Source: JAICMB01 sp035295125 (lineage in GTDB: Bacteria; Acidobacteriota; Terriglobia; Bryobacterales; Bryobacteraceae). From it: 64,000 nucleotides of DNA. A program made the translations under genes and the position numbers. The stretch lies in NCBI GenBank assembly GCA_035295125.1, contig DATGJP010000120.1, forward strand, positions 171,563 through 235,562, written 5' to 3'. The notes under the pieces were generated by a model, which saw nothing but the letters and a program-made list of their open reading frames with translations, did no database searches and was not told the origin of the DNA. Positions 27,150-34,468 of the stretch are shown here, piece by piece; within the stretch, counting starts at the first letter, position 1, and each line of letters begins with the position of its first letter.

Positions 27150-28472
27150 ATGGCTGACGACGCACTGCACGACCGCATGCGCGAGGATTGGAACCGCCGC
27201 GCGCGCGAGGACGCGGAATACTACGTCGCTTTCGGACGTCATGAACAGGACGATCGGGAGTTTTTTGCCACCGCTCACGAGGTCGTCTATGGCCTCGAGT
27301 ACGACCTGAGACGATTGCACAGCCCGCGATTAAAGGGTCTCGAAATCGGCTGCGGGCCCGGCCGGCTCATGCATTTCATGAGCCGCCACTTCCATGAAAT
27401 TCATGGCGTTGACGTGTCCGACGAGATGCTGAAACGGGCGCGCGCAAAGCTGGCGGCAGTTCCCAACGCGCACGTTCACCTGACCTCAGGCTCCAGCCTC
27501 GCCCAGTTTCCCGACGAATCGTTCGACATGGTGTACTCCTACGCCGTGTTCCAGCACATTCCGAGCCGCGAAGTGGTCCTGTCCTATCTCCTCGAAGCTC
27601 GCCGGGTACTGAAAACCGGCGGCCTGCTCTGGTTTCAGGTGAACGGGCTGCCGCAGCCGCCGATCGTGGTCGACACCTGGAGCGGAGTGCGCTTCAAGCC
27701 AGAAGAAATCCTCCAGTTTGCCCGCGATAACGACTTCCAGGTCTACACGCTGGAAGGCGCCTACACGCAGTATATGTGGACGAGCTGGCGCAAACGCCCG
27801 GACGGCTGGAATGCTGCGATTCACCATCAGCGGCCGCCATCGCACACGCAGGTCATCCGCATTTCGAATCCCTACAGTCACGAGCCGGTGGTGCCGGACC
27901 GGGGTCGACTGGCGTGCGCGTCCGTCTGGGTAGAAAACCTACCGGACGAATGCGGCTTAAATCACCTGGAGGTGCTGATGGAAGGCCGTCCGGGCACGCC
28001 GAACTACATCAGTGTGGCGCTTCCTCATGGACAGCAGCAGATCAATGTTCTGTTGCCCACAGGCACGCGCACCGGGCTTGTTCCGGTCGAGATCAAATGG
28101 GCCGGTGAGCCGCTATGTGCGGATGCCGTAATGCGCGTGATCCCCGCCGGTCCTCGCGCTCCCAAGATCCTCTCCGTCACGGATGCCATCGATCTGATGG
28201 CAGGCACCCGCATCCTGAACGACGCAGTGAAGGTGACGGTGGAGGAACTGGATCTGGCGCAGTCCTTCGAGGTGCAAGTCGATGGCCGGCGCATCCCGTT
28301 GGTCGACGTTCTCTGCGTGGAACCGCGCGCGCCGCGTCATGAACTGACTGTGCGGCTCGATAACGCCGTCGAAGCCGGCGTGCATCACCTGGAACTACAC
28401 GTGGGCCTGCGTCGTTTCCCCCCGATCCCGATTGAAGTAGTGAAGGGGCAAGCCAGTCCAGCGCCGTTCTAA
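27150..28472 (+). CDS. SAM methyltransferase with C-terminal Ig-like domains
   Basis: A 440-residue protein paralogous in layout to its divergent neighbour. The methyltransferase core has LKGLEIGCGPGRLMHFMSRH, the acidic loop EIHGVDVSDEM and the late SFDMVYSYAVFQHI. Three beta-rich C-terminal modules follow; the first (ASVWVENLPDECGLNHLEVL to ADAVMRV) aligns by eye with the neighbour domain and with Solibacter Ig-like C-terminal repeats. The ATG gives MADDALHDRMREDW. Its last 78 bp overlap, tail to tail, the end of the downstream membrane-protein gene. Substrate unknown. Confidence 0.78.
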   Translation: MADDALHDRMREDWNRRAREDAEYYVAFGRHEQDDREFFATAHEVVYGLEYDLRRLHSPRLKGLEIGCGPGRLMHFMSRHFHEIHGVDVSDEMLKRARAKLAAVPNAHVHLTSGSSLAQFPDESFDMVYSYAVFQHIPSREVVLSYLLEARRVLKTGGLLWFQVNGLPQPPIVVDTWSGVRFKPEEILQFARDNDFQVYTLEGAYTQYMWTSWRKRPDGWNAAIHHQRPPSHTQVIRISNPYSHEPVVPDRGRLACASVWVENLPDECGLNHLEVLMEGRPGTPNYISVALPHGQQQINVLLPTGTRTGLVPVEIKWAGEPLCADAVMRVIPAGPRAPKILSVTDAIDLMAGTRILNDAVKVTVEELDLAQSFEVQVDGRRIPLVDVLCVEPRAPRHELTVRLDNAVEAGVHHLELHVGLRRFPPIPIEVVKGQASPAPF

Positions 28473-30080
28473 TTCGGCCGCCGCGGTAGTCAGAAGGAAC
28501 ACCAGGCAGATGTCCATCAGAATGTCGGTGATGAACAGGTGCTTCACCATGTCGAGTGCATCGCCGAGCACGGTGGTGAAGAACGTTCCTACCGCCAACA
28601 GCGAGAGCACGAAATAACACTCAGCGAGCATCTTCTTCTGGCCGGCTGCGCTGGAAACCGCCATCCAGAACGAGACGGGGACACTTAACATCAGGGCAAT
28701 CAGCAGTCCAGACGAAACAGGCGCCAGCGTCTCGCCGCGAAACCGGCTCCAGACCGCGAACGCCTGGCTTCGCGCCATCGGAGGATACCCGGTTGATGCC
28801 TCGAAATTTCCGGACACTTCGGCACGCAAGCCGGCCGAGCGCGGCAAGTTGCCCCGCAGATAGTAGAGAAACTTTGAGGGATGCCGGAGATAGTAAGCGA
28901 CGATCTTGAAGTGATTCACATGCTGGTCGAGCTGGTTCTGGAAATCGGCGTACCAGAAGGCAGTATTGGGCGCGAACGCTGCGGTGCCGCTGTATTTCGC
29001 ATATTTCGGGTCGAGCCCAAGCGACTGGAGTTCCGCGGCCGGATCTGATGCCTGCGGAAGGATGGTCATGAAAACCATGTCGTATACCGGCGACAGGCGC
29101 ACCAGCCGCGGCATGAACGCATACATGGCGATCGACGCCGCCACGAGCGCGGCACTGAAAGCGTACGCGAGCCAAGGGGTCGCGCAGCCGGTTTCGCCTG
29201 CCTTGTAATCCGTGGCGGTCTCCTGAAAGAAGTCTGCGTTCTCACCTGTGCATTCCGGGTGAGATCCAACGGCACGGGCGAAAACCTCGGGTTCGTAGGC
29301 TCGGGAAGGGTGCGGCGGGCGGTTCGGTCTGCCTTGGGAGTTCACCCAAAAGCGCGCACGCGAAACCGCCTGCGACACCTTGTTTTCGTCCACTTTCGTG
29401 GACCGGCGGCCACCCTTCTGAGCGTACGTTTTGGTTGCCAAGAAAACAGCCAGCACCAGGCCTGCCACGACATTCTGGGGCTTGGCCCCGGTAAACAGCA
29501 GCGCCAACGTCCCGAACAGAGCCAGCGGCAACGTCCCCTGCCGCTCAAAAGCAATCAAATCCAGCCAGACCGCAAGCAATCCCAGCAGAAACAAATACGA
29601 CGCGGGCTCATAGAAGAACGAATTGAAATAGCTGACATACCCCACATCGCAAAAAACCAGAACAAACGCGACAGGTACGAGCAGATAAGCGCGTCCCGGA
29701 ACCAGCCGCCGGGCGGCTCTGAGGATGAAGAACGCCGCCATCAGGAACGCCAGAATATGCAGCGCCCCAAGCACCCGGATGTCGAACTGCCCGCTTCGGG
29801 AGATGGCTTTATTCACGCCCATAGCTGCCAGCACGAAGATGTACTGGGTCGTGAAACCCTCCCAGCCGCGAATGCGGAACGTCGTGTCGTGCTGGTAGGT
29901 ACGGTTCAGAAAACCGTAGTAGCGTTCCTCAAATTTCTTGACAGTTGGGCCGAGATGCAGCGGACCGATGAGCCGGGCATAATCTCCCTGATCCGCCAGG
30001 CCCACAATGGGCGGAATCATGAGCTGATAAATGAGAACCGCGGCAATGGCGGCCAGGGCAGCCTTATGCGGAAGGTTCAC
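28395..30080 (-). CDS. Polytopic membrane protein with in-frame repeat insertion
   Basis: A 561-residue protein with about ten transmembrane helices. An early periplasmic loop (VGLADQGDYARLIGPLH) and later FNSFFYEPASYLFLLG resemble GT-C-type glycosyltransferase or glycan-assembly membrane proteins, but no catalytic motif is certain. Residues about 222-303 are hydrophilic and unlike the rest (STKVDENKVSQAVSRARFWV). They coincide with a pair of inverted palindromic repeats, so this is probably inserted DNA that kept the frame. The start is a GTG overlapping the tauE stop (GTGA). A longer frame to 30134 would lie within tauE. Last gene of the cys operon. Confidence 0.65.
   Translation of the reverse strand: MNLPHKAALAAIAAVLIYQLMIPPIVGLADQGDYARLIGPLHLGPTVKKFEERYYGFLNRTYQHDTTFRIRGWEGFTTQYIFVLAAMGVNKAISRSGQFDIRVLGALHILAFLMAAFFILRAARRLVPGRAYLLVPVAFVLVFCDVGYVSYFNSFFYEPASYLFLLGLLAVWLDLIAFERQGTLPLALFGTLALLFTGAKPQNVVAGLVLAVFLATKTYAQKGGRRSTKVDENKVSQAVSRARFWVNSQGRPNRPPHPSRAYEPEVFARAVGSHPECTGENADFFQETATDYKAGETGCATPWLAYAFSAALVAASIAMYAFMPRLVRLSPVYDMVFMTILPQASDPAAELQSLGLDPKYAKYSGTAAFAPNTAFWYADFQNQLDQHVNHFKIVAYYLRHPSKFLYYLRGNLPRSAGLRAEVSGNFEASTGYPPMARSQAFAVWSRFRGETLAPVSSGLLIALMLSVPVSFWMAVSSAAGQKKMLAECYFVLSLLAVGTFFTTVLGDALDMVKHLFITDILMDICLVFLLTTAAAELERRWTGLPLHYFNRDRGETTQAHV
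29182..29374. repeat. Inverted pair of REP-like palindromes inside a coding region
   Basis: GCGCAGCCGGTTTCGCCTGC (from 29182) and, inverted, CGCACGCGAAACCGCCTGCG (29355-29374) flank about 150 bp. Each half is itself palindromic and matches repeats elsewhere (19875, 40942). The unit lies inside the membrane-protein gene. Just outside is a further perfect hairpin, GTCCAC-GAAA-GTGGAC, near 29388-29403. It looks like a REPIN-style doublet. Confidence 0.6.
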
Positions 30081-30823
30081 CAACCGGTAGTATAGCCGTG
30101 CCAGAACAAAATTGTTCCGAGAGCGGCCAACCACACACAGAGTGCGACACGTAACGGTTGCGAAGGCATCCAGACGCTCAGGTTTGGCGCGATGAGAGCC
30201 CCGAACAATCCGCCGATGACGAGTTGCGTGAGCACGATCGGGTCGTAGTTTCCGGCGTACATCTGAACGCCGCCGCCGATGAGCGAAAGTACCAGTCCGA
30301 ATACGATGTTTGTTCCGGCGACCTCAGCCACTGACAACCGCGTGAGATTCAGCAGCGCCAGCGAGCCAACGGCGCCCGCGCCGGCCGATGAGAAGCCGAC
30401 CTCGGCGCCGACCGGCAGCATCAACCAGGGAAGCCAGTGAGTCCGTTCGATCTGTACGTCCTCTTTCCGGCGCATGGCGATGCGGAAAATACTGATAATC
30501 GCGGTCACTATGATGAGTACGCCAATCCACAGCGTCAGCGTGCCCTTCTGGTCGGCTGCCTTCAGGAAGTACAACCCGGCAATTACGCCGGGCAGGCCGC
30601 CCGCAAGCATCAGGCCCAGCGTGCGCGGGCTCACCTGTTTCTTGTAGAGGTAGACGGGCGCGACCAGCAGCTTAACGGCAGCGGCAAAAACCAGCGCCGT
30701 CCCCACAGTTTTTGCCGGAGCGACGTGCAGAAAGAGGATCAGAACCGGAACCGTAATCGTTCCCCCACCGACGCCTGTGACGCCAATCGCCAAAGCGATC
30801 AGAAAGCCGAGAAGGAAGATCAT
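30077..30823 (-). CDS. TauE/SafE-family sulfite/anion permease
   Basis: A 248-residue integral membrane protein of the TauE/SafE family with two homologous halves. The first carries FLIALAIGVTGVGGGTITVP, the second VGFSSAGAGAVGSLALLNLT; both glycine-rich loops are family hallmarks. Members move sulfite, sulfonates or sulfate-related anions. Its ATG overlaps the cysH stop (ATGA), so it is co-translated with the sulfate-reduction genes, which supports a role in sulfite export or sulfate handling. The end overlaps the GTG of the next gene. Confidence 0.88.
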   Translation of the reverse strand: MIFLLGFLIALAIGVTGVGGGTITVPVLILFLHVAPAKTVGTALVFAAAVKLLVAPVYLYKKQVSPRTLGLMLAGGLPGVIAGLYFLKAADQKGTLTLWIGVLIIVTAIISIFRIAMRRKEDVQIERTHWLPWLMLPVGAEVGFSSAGAGAVGSLALLNLTRLSVAEVAGTNIVFGLVLSLIGGGVQMYAGNYDPIVLTQLVIGGLFGALIAPNLSVWMPSQPLRVALCVWLAALGTILFWHGYTTGW

Positions 30824-31485
30824 TGGGCCTCGATGTGAATGCCGCACTCGAGTTTCTGGCCGGACCAGCGGCCCGAGCGGGGGTTATTGGGATCGAGCGG
30901 CAGAGACGTGCACGGCTCACAGCCAATACTCGTGTAGCCTTGATCGTAAAGCGAAAGAACCGGAATCCGGTTTTCTTTCAGATACGCCCAAACATCGCGC
31001 GCAGTCCAATCGGCCAGCGGACTGACTTTGGTCAGCGCTTTCCCGGTGGGCAGGCGAAAGTCATCCACCACCTGCAAATTTGCCCGGCTAGGCGACTGGT
31101 CACGCCGTAAAGCCGTAAACCATACGTCGTAGTCTTCCAGGCCGGCGAACAACGGACCGATTTTGCGAATCGCGCAGCACCGGTCAGGCGCCGTCTCGTA
31201 AAGTCGGCCAAACTCCCGCTCTTGCTCGACGACGCTGAGTTTCGCTTCGAGATTTACGAGCTTCAGTCCAAACTGCGAAACGATGCGGTCGCGGTAGGCG
31301 TAAGTGTCCGCAAAATGATATCCGGTCTCCAGAAACAGGACCGGAATGTCCGGACGCTGCTCTGTCAATAGATGGACCAGGACGACGCACTCCGCCTGGA
31401 AACTGGATGTGACGCAGACCTTTCCGGAACGCTCTGCGAGTACGGACTGGATGAGACGCTTTGCTTCCGCGGTTTTTTCGGTCAC
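30820..31485 (-). CDS. cysH: APS reductase, 4Fe-4S type (CysH family)
   Basis: A 221-residue enzyme that reduces adenylyl sulfate to sulfite and AMP using thioredoxin. The PP-loop region is VTSSFQAECVVLVHLL. The cluster ligands are the CC pair in PDRCCAIRK and the CEPC pair in GCEPCTSLPL; these mark the iron-sulfur APS reductases and are absent from PAPS reductases. The catalytic cysteine is in KLECGIH near the C-terminus. The GTG start begins 2 bp after the cysN stop. It follows that PAPS should not be needed for sulfate assimilation here. Confidence 0.92.
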   Translation of the reverse strand: MTEKTAEAKRLIQSVLAERSGKVCVTSSFQAECVVLVHLLTEQRPDIPVLFLETGYHFADTYAYRDRIVSQFGLKLVNLEAKLSVVEQEREFGRLYETAPDRCCAIRKIGPLFAGLEDYDVWFTALRRDQSPSRANLQVVDDFRLPTGKALTKVSPLADWTARDVWAYLKENRIPVLSLYDQGYTSIGCEPCTSLPLDPNNPRSGRWSGQKLECGIHIEAQ

Positions 31486-31486
31486 G

Positions 31487-33106
31487 TCAGATGCCCTCGC
31501 CCTTCTCCCAACCCGGGGACGTCTCGAATAGGCGGCGGACGATCTCGTCGGCTGCACGTTCGTCGTCGGGGGGCAGTAAGACGCGACTATCGTCAAGGAC
31601 AACAGCAATGAGACCCGCCGATTCGGTCGCTCGAAGAGTCTCTTCGTCGGGATCTCTCAGGACGACGACCAGGCAACCGCGGTCGAACAGCCGCCTCTCC
31701 ACCAACGCCGCCAGGGACTCGCGCCGGCCGACCTCCACCGCAGCCGGGCCATGTCCGAAACGGGCGCGCCGCTCGGCCGCCGTGACCGGGCCGACTGGCT
31801 TTGCTTGCCGGGTAGAGCTCCGCACAATCATTCCACCGGCTACGGTCGCGTTTGTTTCAGCGTCAATGAGCACGAGGCTCCCGGTGGCGCGATTCTTTTC
31901 GTACGCGTCGAAGAATAACGGCTTATTCGTCTCGATCTCCGCCAGCCCGATGGCGTTCATCTCGAGAGTGTCAGCCGGCTCGGTCTCCAGCGTATTGACG
32001 TTCACACGATGCCGCAGCGTCACCACGCGTGCCGACACAAGCTGTGTCGTGTGCTTTAGCAGAAACCGCCGGGCAAGGTCCAGAGGTTGCGGATCGAACC
32101 AAACCAGCCGCGCCTCGAAACGCCGTGCAATTTGAGGAAGCCGCCCTACCGGCGCCAGCATGTCCCCGCGGCTCAGGTCCAGTTCATCCTCCAACGTCAA
32201 TGTGACCGACATCGGCGCGTGAGCCAGGTTCAGGTCGCCATCAAAGGTCGTGATGCTTTTGATCCGGCTCTGGCGTCCCGAAGGGAGGGCATACACGGTG
32301 TCACCCGGACGCACAGTCCCCGACGCAACCTGGCCGGCGTAGCCTCGAAAATCCTGATTCGGCCGTATGACGCGCTGAACCGGGAAGCGGAAGACAGCAC
32401 CGGCCGACCGGTCTTCAACCGCAACCGTTTCCAAGTATTCAAGAAGACTCGGCCCCTCGAACCATGGCATATTGGAGCTGCGCTTAACGACGTTGTCCCC
32501 GACGAGTGCGCTGATCGGCAGGAAGTAGCATTGTTCTCCCGCGCGATGCCAGCGTAGAAAGTCACGCCTGATCTCCTCGAACGCGGCCTGGTCGTAATCG
32601 ATCAGGTCCATCTTGTTGACCGCGATCGCGAATCGCCGAATGCCAAGCAGCGATGCAATGAACGTGTGCCGCCGCGACTGCGGCAGCACGCCTTTTCGGG
32701 CATCAATGAGGATGATGGCAAGATCGGCAGTCGAAGCCCCGGTCGCCATGTTGCGCGTGTACTGCTCGTGGCCCGGCGTATCGGCAATGATGAACTTCCG
32801 GCGCGCCGTAGCGAAATACCGGTAAGCGACGTCGATCGTGATGCCCTGCTCGCGTTCGGCCCGCAAACCGTCGGTGAGCAGTGAAAAATCGATCGGACCA
32901 GCGGAGCGGTTCACGGAGGCCTTGGTGACGGACCGAAGCTGATCCTCGTAAACGTTCTGCGAATCGTAGAGCAGGCGCCCGATCATCGTGGATTTGCCAT
33001 CGTCCACGCTGCCCGCCGTTGTAAACCGCAGCAGATCTTTCTGCTGTTCCTCTTCGAGAAAGTCTTCAATTTCGAAGCGCAAGGGAGTATCTGGAACGGC
33101 GGCCAT
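31487..33106 (-). CDS. cysN: Sulfate adenylyltransferase subunit 1 with vestigial APS-kinase domain
   Basis: A 539-residue GTPase subunit of ATP sulfurylase, working with CysD to make APS. GTPase motifs are intact: AGSVDDGKSTMIGRLL (31-46), DTPGHEQY (109-116) and NKMDL (164-168), followed by two EF-Tu-type barrels. Beyond about residue 445 is a 95-residue tail that aligns by eye with the start of a CysC kinase (HGPAAVEV, LAALVERRLFDRG, ESAGLIAVVL). The P-loop is missing and the domain is half the normal size, so it cannot phosphorylate APS. Start and cysD stop overlap (TGATG). Confidence 0.92.
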   Translation of the reverse strand: MAAVPDTPLRFEIEDFLEEEQQKDLLRFTTAGSVDDGKSTMIGRLLYDSQNVYEDQLRSVTKASVNRSAGPIDFSLLTDGLRAEREQGITIDVAYRYFATARRKFIIADTPGHEQYTRNMATGASTADLAIILIDARKGVLPQSRRHTFIASLLGIRRFAIAVNKMDLIDYDQAAFEEIRRDFLRWHRAGEQCYFLPISALVGDNVVKRSSNMPWFEGPSLLEYLETVAVEDRSAGAVFRFPVQRVIRPNQDFRGYAGQVASGTVRPGDTVYALPSGRQSRIKSITTFDGDLNLAHAPMSVTLTLEDELDLSRGDMLAPVGRLPQIARRFEARLVWFDPQPLDLARRFLLKHTTQLVSARVVTLRHRVNVNTLETEPADTLEMNAIGLAEIETNKPLFFDAYEKNRATGSLVLIDAETNATVAGGMIVRSSTRQAKPVGPVTAAERRARFGHGPAAVEVGRRESLAALVERRLFDRGCLVVVLRDPDEETLRATESAGLIAVVLDDSRVLLPPDDERAADEIVRRLFETSPGWEKGEGI

Positions 33107-34029
33107 CAGAAATAGCCCTCCCGTTTCTTGATCTCCATGGAACCATCCTGATCGTGATCGATGACGCGGTTCTCGCGCTCCGACTTACGGAATGAAATGA
33201 GCTCTTCGATAATTTTGGGGACGGTGTCGGCATCCGAGCGAATAGCACCCGTGCAGGGCGAACAGCCCAGCGATCGCATGCGACAGCGAACCAGCTTGGG
33301 CTTCTCACCGGGCAGACGCGGGATAAAATCCTGCTCGATTGAAATCAACGATTCGCCACGCTCTAACATGAGCCGGTCTTTGGCAAAATACATCGGAACC
33401 ACGGGGATATTCTCGACGTGGATGTACTCCCAAACATCCAACTCGGTCCAATTCGACAGCGGAAAAACGCGGATGCTCTCGCCCGGTTCGACTCGGCAGT
33501 TATACAAATTCCACAACTCGGGGCGCTGATTCTTAGGGTCCCATTGGCCGCGCGTGTCGCGAAACGAGTAAATGCGTTCTTTTGCCCGTGATTTCTCCTC
33601 GTCGCGGCGCGCCCCGCCGAAAGCGGCATCGAAGCCGCCTTCGCGCAAAGCATCCAGCAAGGATTGCGTCTTCAGGAGCCCGCAACAACGTGAAGTGCCC
33701 AGGCGGAAGGGATCCGCGCCGGCATCTAATGCCTCTTGATTCGTGTGCACGATCAGCTTGGCGCCGATTTCGCGCGTGTACGAATCGCGAAACTCGATCA
33801 TCTCGCGGAATTTGTAGCTGGTATCTACGTGCAACAAAGGAAAAGGAATTGGCGCGGGATAGAACGCCTTCTGCGCCAGGCGCAGCATCACCGAGGAATC
33901 CTTGCCGATCGAGTACAGCATAACCGGCTTCTGGAATTCGCAAGCCACCTCACGAAAGATGTGAATACTTTCGGCTTCCAGCGTACGCAGATGGCTCAGA
34001 CGGCCCATCGTGATACTCAAGTCTAGCAT
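33106..34029 (-). CDS. cysD: Sulfate adenylyltransferase subunit 2
   Basis: A 307-residue CysD, close to the E. coli length (302). It belongs to the PP-loop family and transfers AMP from ATP to sulfate. Motifs: VMLYSIGKDSSVMLRLAQKA (PP-loop), PFPLLHVDTSYKF, FDAAFGGARRDEEKSRAKER and SLGCSPCTGAI. It is the first gene of the coupled operon cysD-cysN-cysH-tauE-membrane protein. The start MLDLSITMG is used; MGRLSHLRT seven codons later is also possible. A longer upstream frame exists but is not protein-like. Confidence 0.95.
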   Translation of the reverse strand: MLDLSITMGRLSHLRTLEAESIHIFREVACEFQKPVMLYSIGKDSSVMLRLAQKAFYPAPIPFPLLHVDTSYKFREMIEFRDSYTREIGAKLIVHTNQEALDAGADPFRLGTSRCCGLLKTQSLLDALREGGFDAAFGGARRDEEKSRAKERIYSFRDTRGQWDPKNQRPELWNLYNCRVEPGESIRVFPLSNWTELDVWEYIHVENIPVVPMYFAKDRLMLERGESLISIEQDFIPRLPGEKPKLVRCRMRSLGCSPCTGAIRSDADTVPKIIEELISFRKSERENRVIDHDQDGSMEIKKREGYF

Positions 34030-34037
34030 ACGATATC

Positions 34038-34059
34038 CTATAACCCTATAGACAAATAG
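34038..34059 (-). promoter_or_regulatory. Possible operator upstream of cysD
   Basis: Two overlapping AT-rich palindromic elements lie 9-30 bp before the cysD ATG: CTATA-ACCC-TATAG (34038-34051) and CTAT-AGACAA-ATAG (34046-34059). In this GC-rich region such AT palindromes stand out, and Rrf2-type regulators of cysteine metabolism use sites of this kind. No regulator gene is linked. Confidence 0.35.
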
Positions 34060-34314
34060 ATGATTCCTCCTGGCGTGTGGAACCACGCGATTTTGCGCCG
34101 ATTCGCTCAGCCGAATTAGCCGCTGTACCGGGATCTCCGACAAATCGAATTTCAGCACTGGCACGGCGCTTGCACGGAATCGGCGGGAATCCAGATTCGA
34201 ACCGTTTTCCGGACGCGAGCGGCAACCGTAGGGTTCAAGGGCTGCGCCTGCGGAGGTCGAGGACAGCCGCCGGTCGTTGGGCTGGTGTAGCCTTGCGGCA
34301 TGCACCCGTTCGGA

Positions 34315-34367
34315 TGGGGCCCCGGTCAGGCCAACTGACGAGCGCATCCGCGTCTGCCGGGGCCCCA
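34315..34367 (+). ncRNA. Candidate structured RNA element
   Basis: TGGGGCCCCGG and CCGGGGCCCCA pair perfectly over 11 bp and enclose 31 nt. Inside is a second hairpin, GTCAG-GCCAA-CTGAC, plus a short GCG/CGC stem, giving a branched fold. About 75 nt downstream comes a strong terminator on the same strand. The fold matches no riboswitch, 4.5S RNA, RNase P RNA or tmRNA motif that I know. It could equally be a DNA-level inverted repeat. Confidence 0.35.
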
Positions 34368-34440
34368 CAAGAAATCAGTGTGTAATCGGTCCGCTGACCT
34401 GATGCCGGCCCATCCCCCCTCCCGGCACAGGTTGTCGAGG

Positions 34441-34468
34441 GCGAGGGTGCCCGCACCCTCGCTCTTTT
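34441..34468 (+). terminator. Rho-independent terminator on the plus strand
   Basis: GCGAGGGTG-CCCG-CACCCTCGC is a perfect 9-bp stem followed by TCTTTT. The U-run is on the plus strand only, although no plus-strand gene ends here; the nearby response regulator is on the minus strand and its stop overlaps the T-run. Confidence 0.7.

Larger units (their letters stand above)
34030..34466. other. Long intergenic region with structured elements, no gene
   Basis: 437 bp between cysD and the response regulator. Open frames here give low-complexity Arg/Pro/Ser-rich products and I reject them. The region holds the possible cysD operator, a very stable inverted repeat at 34315-34367, and a plus-strand terminator at 34441-34468. 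A non-coding RNA on the plus strand would explain the last two. Confidence 0.5.

Noticed and set aside
34185..34215. GGTTCGAATC-like T-arm on the minus strand suggesting a tRNA
   Set aside because: The flanking bases do not form a five-base T-stem, and no acceptor or anticodon stem can be built.
34077..34385. 102-codon plus-strand frame upstream of cysD
   Set aside because: The product is Arg/Ala/Pro-rich low complexity, without a ribosome site, and overlaps strong inverted repeats.
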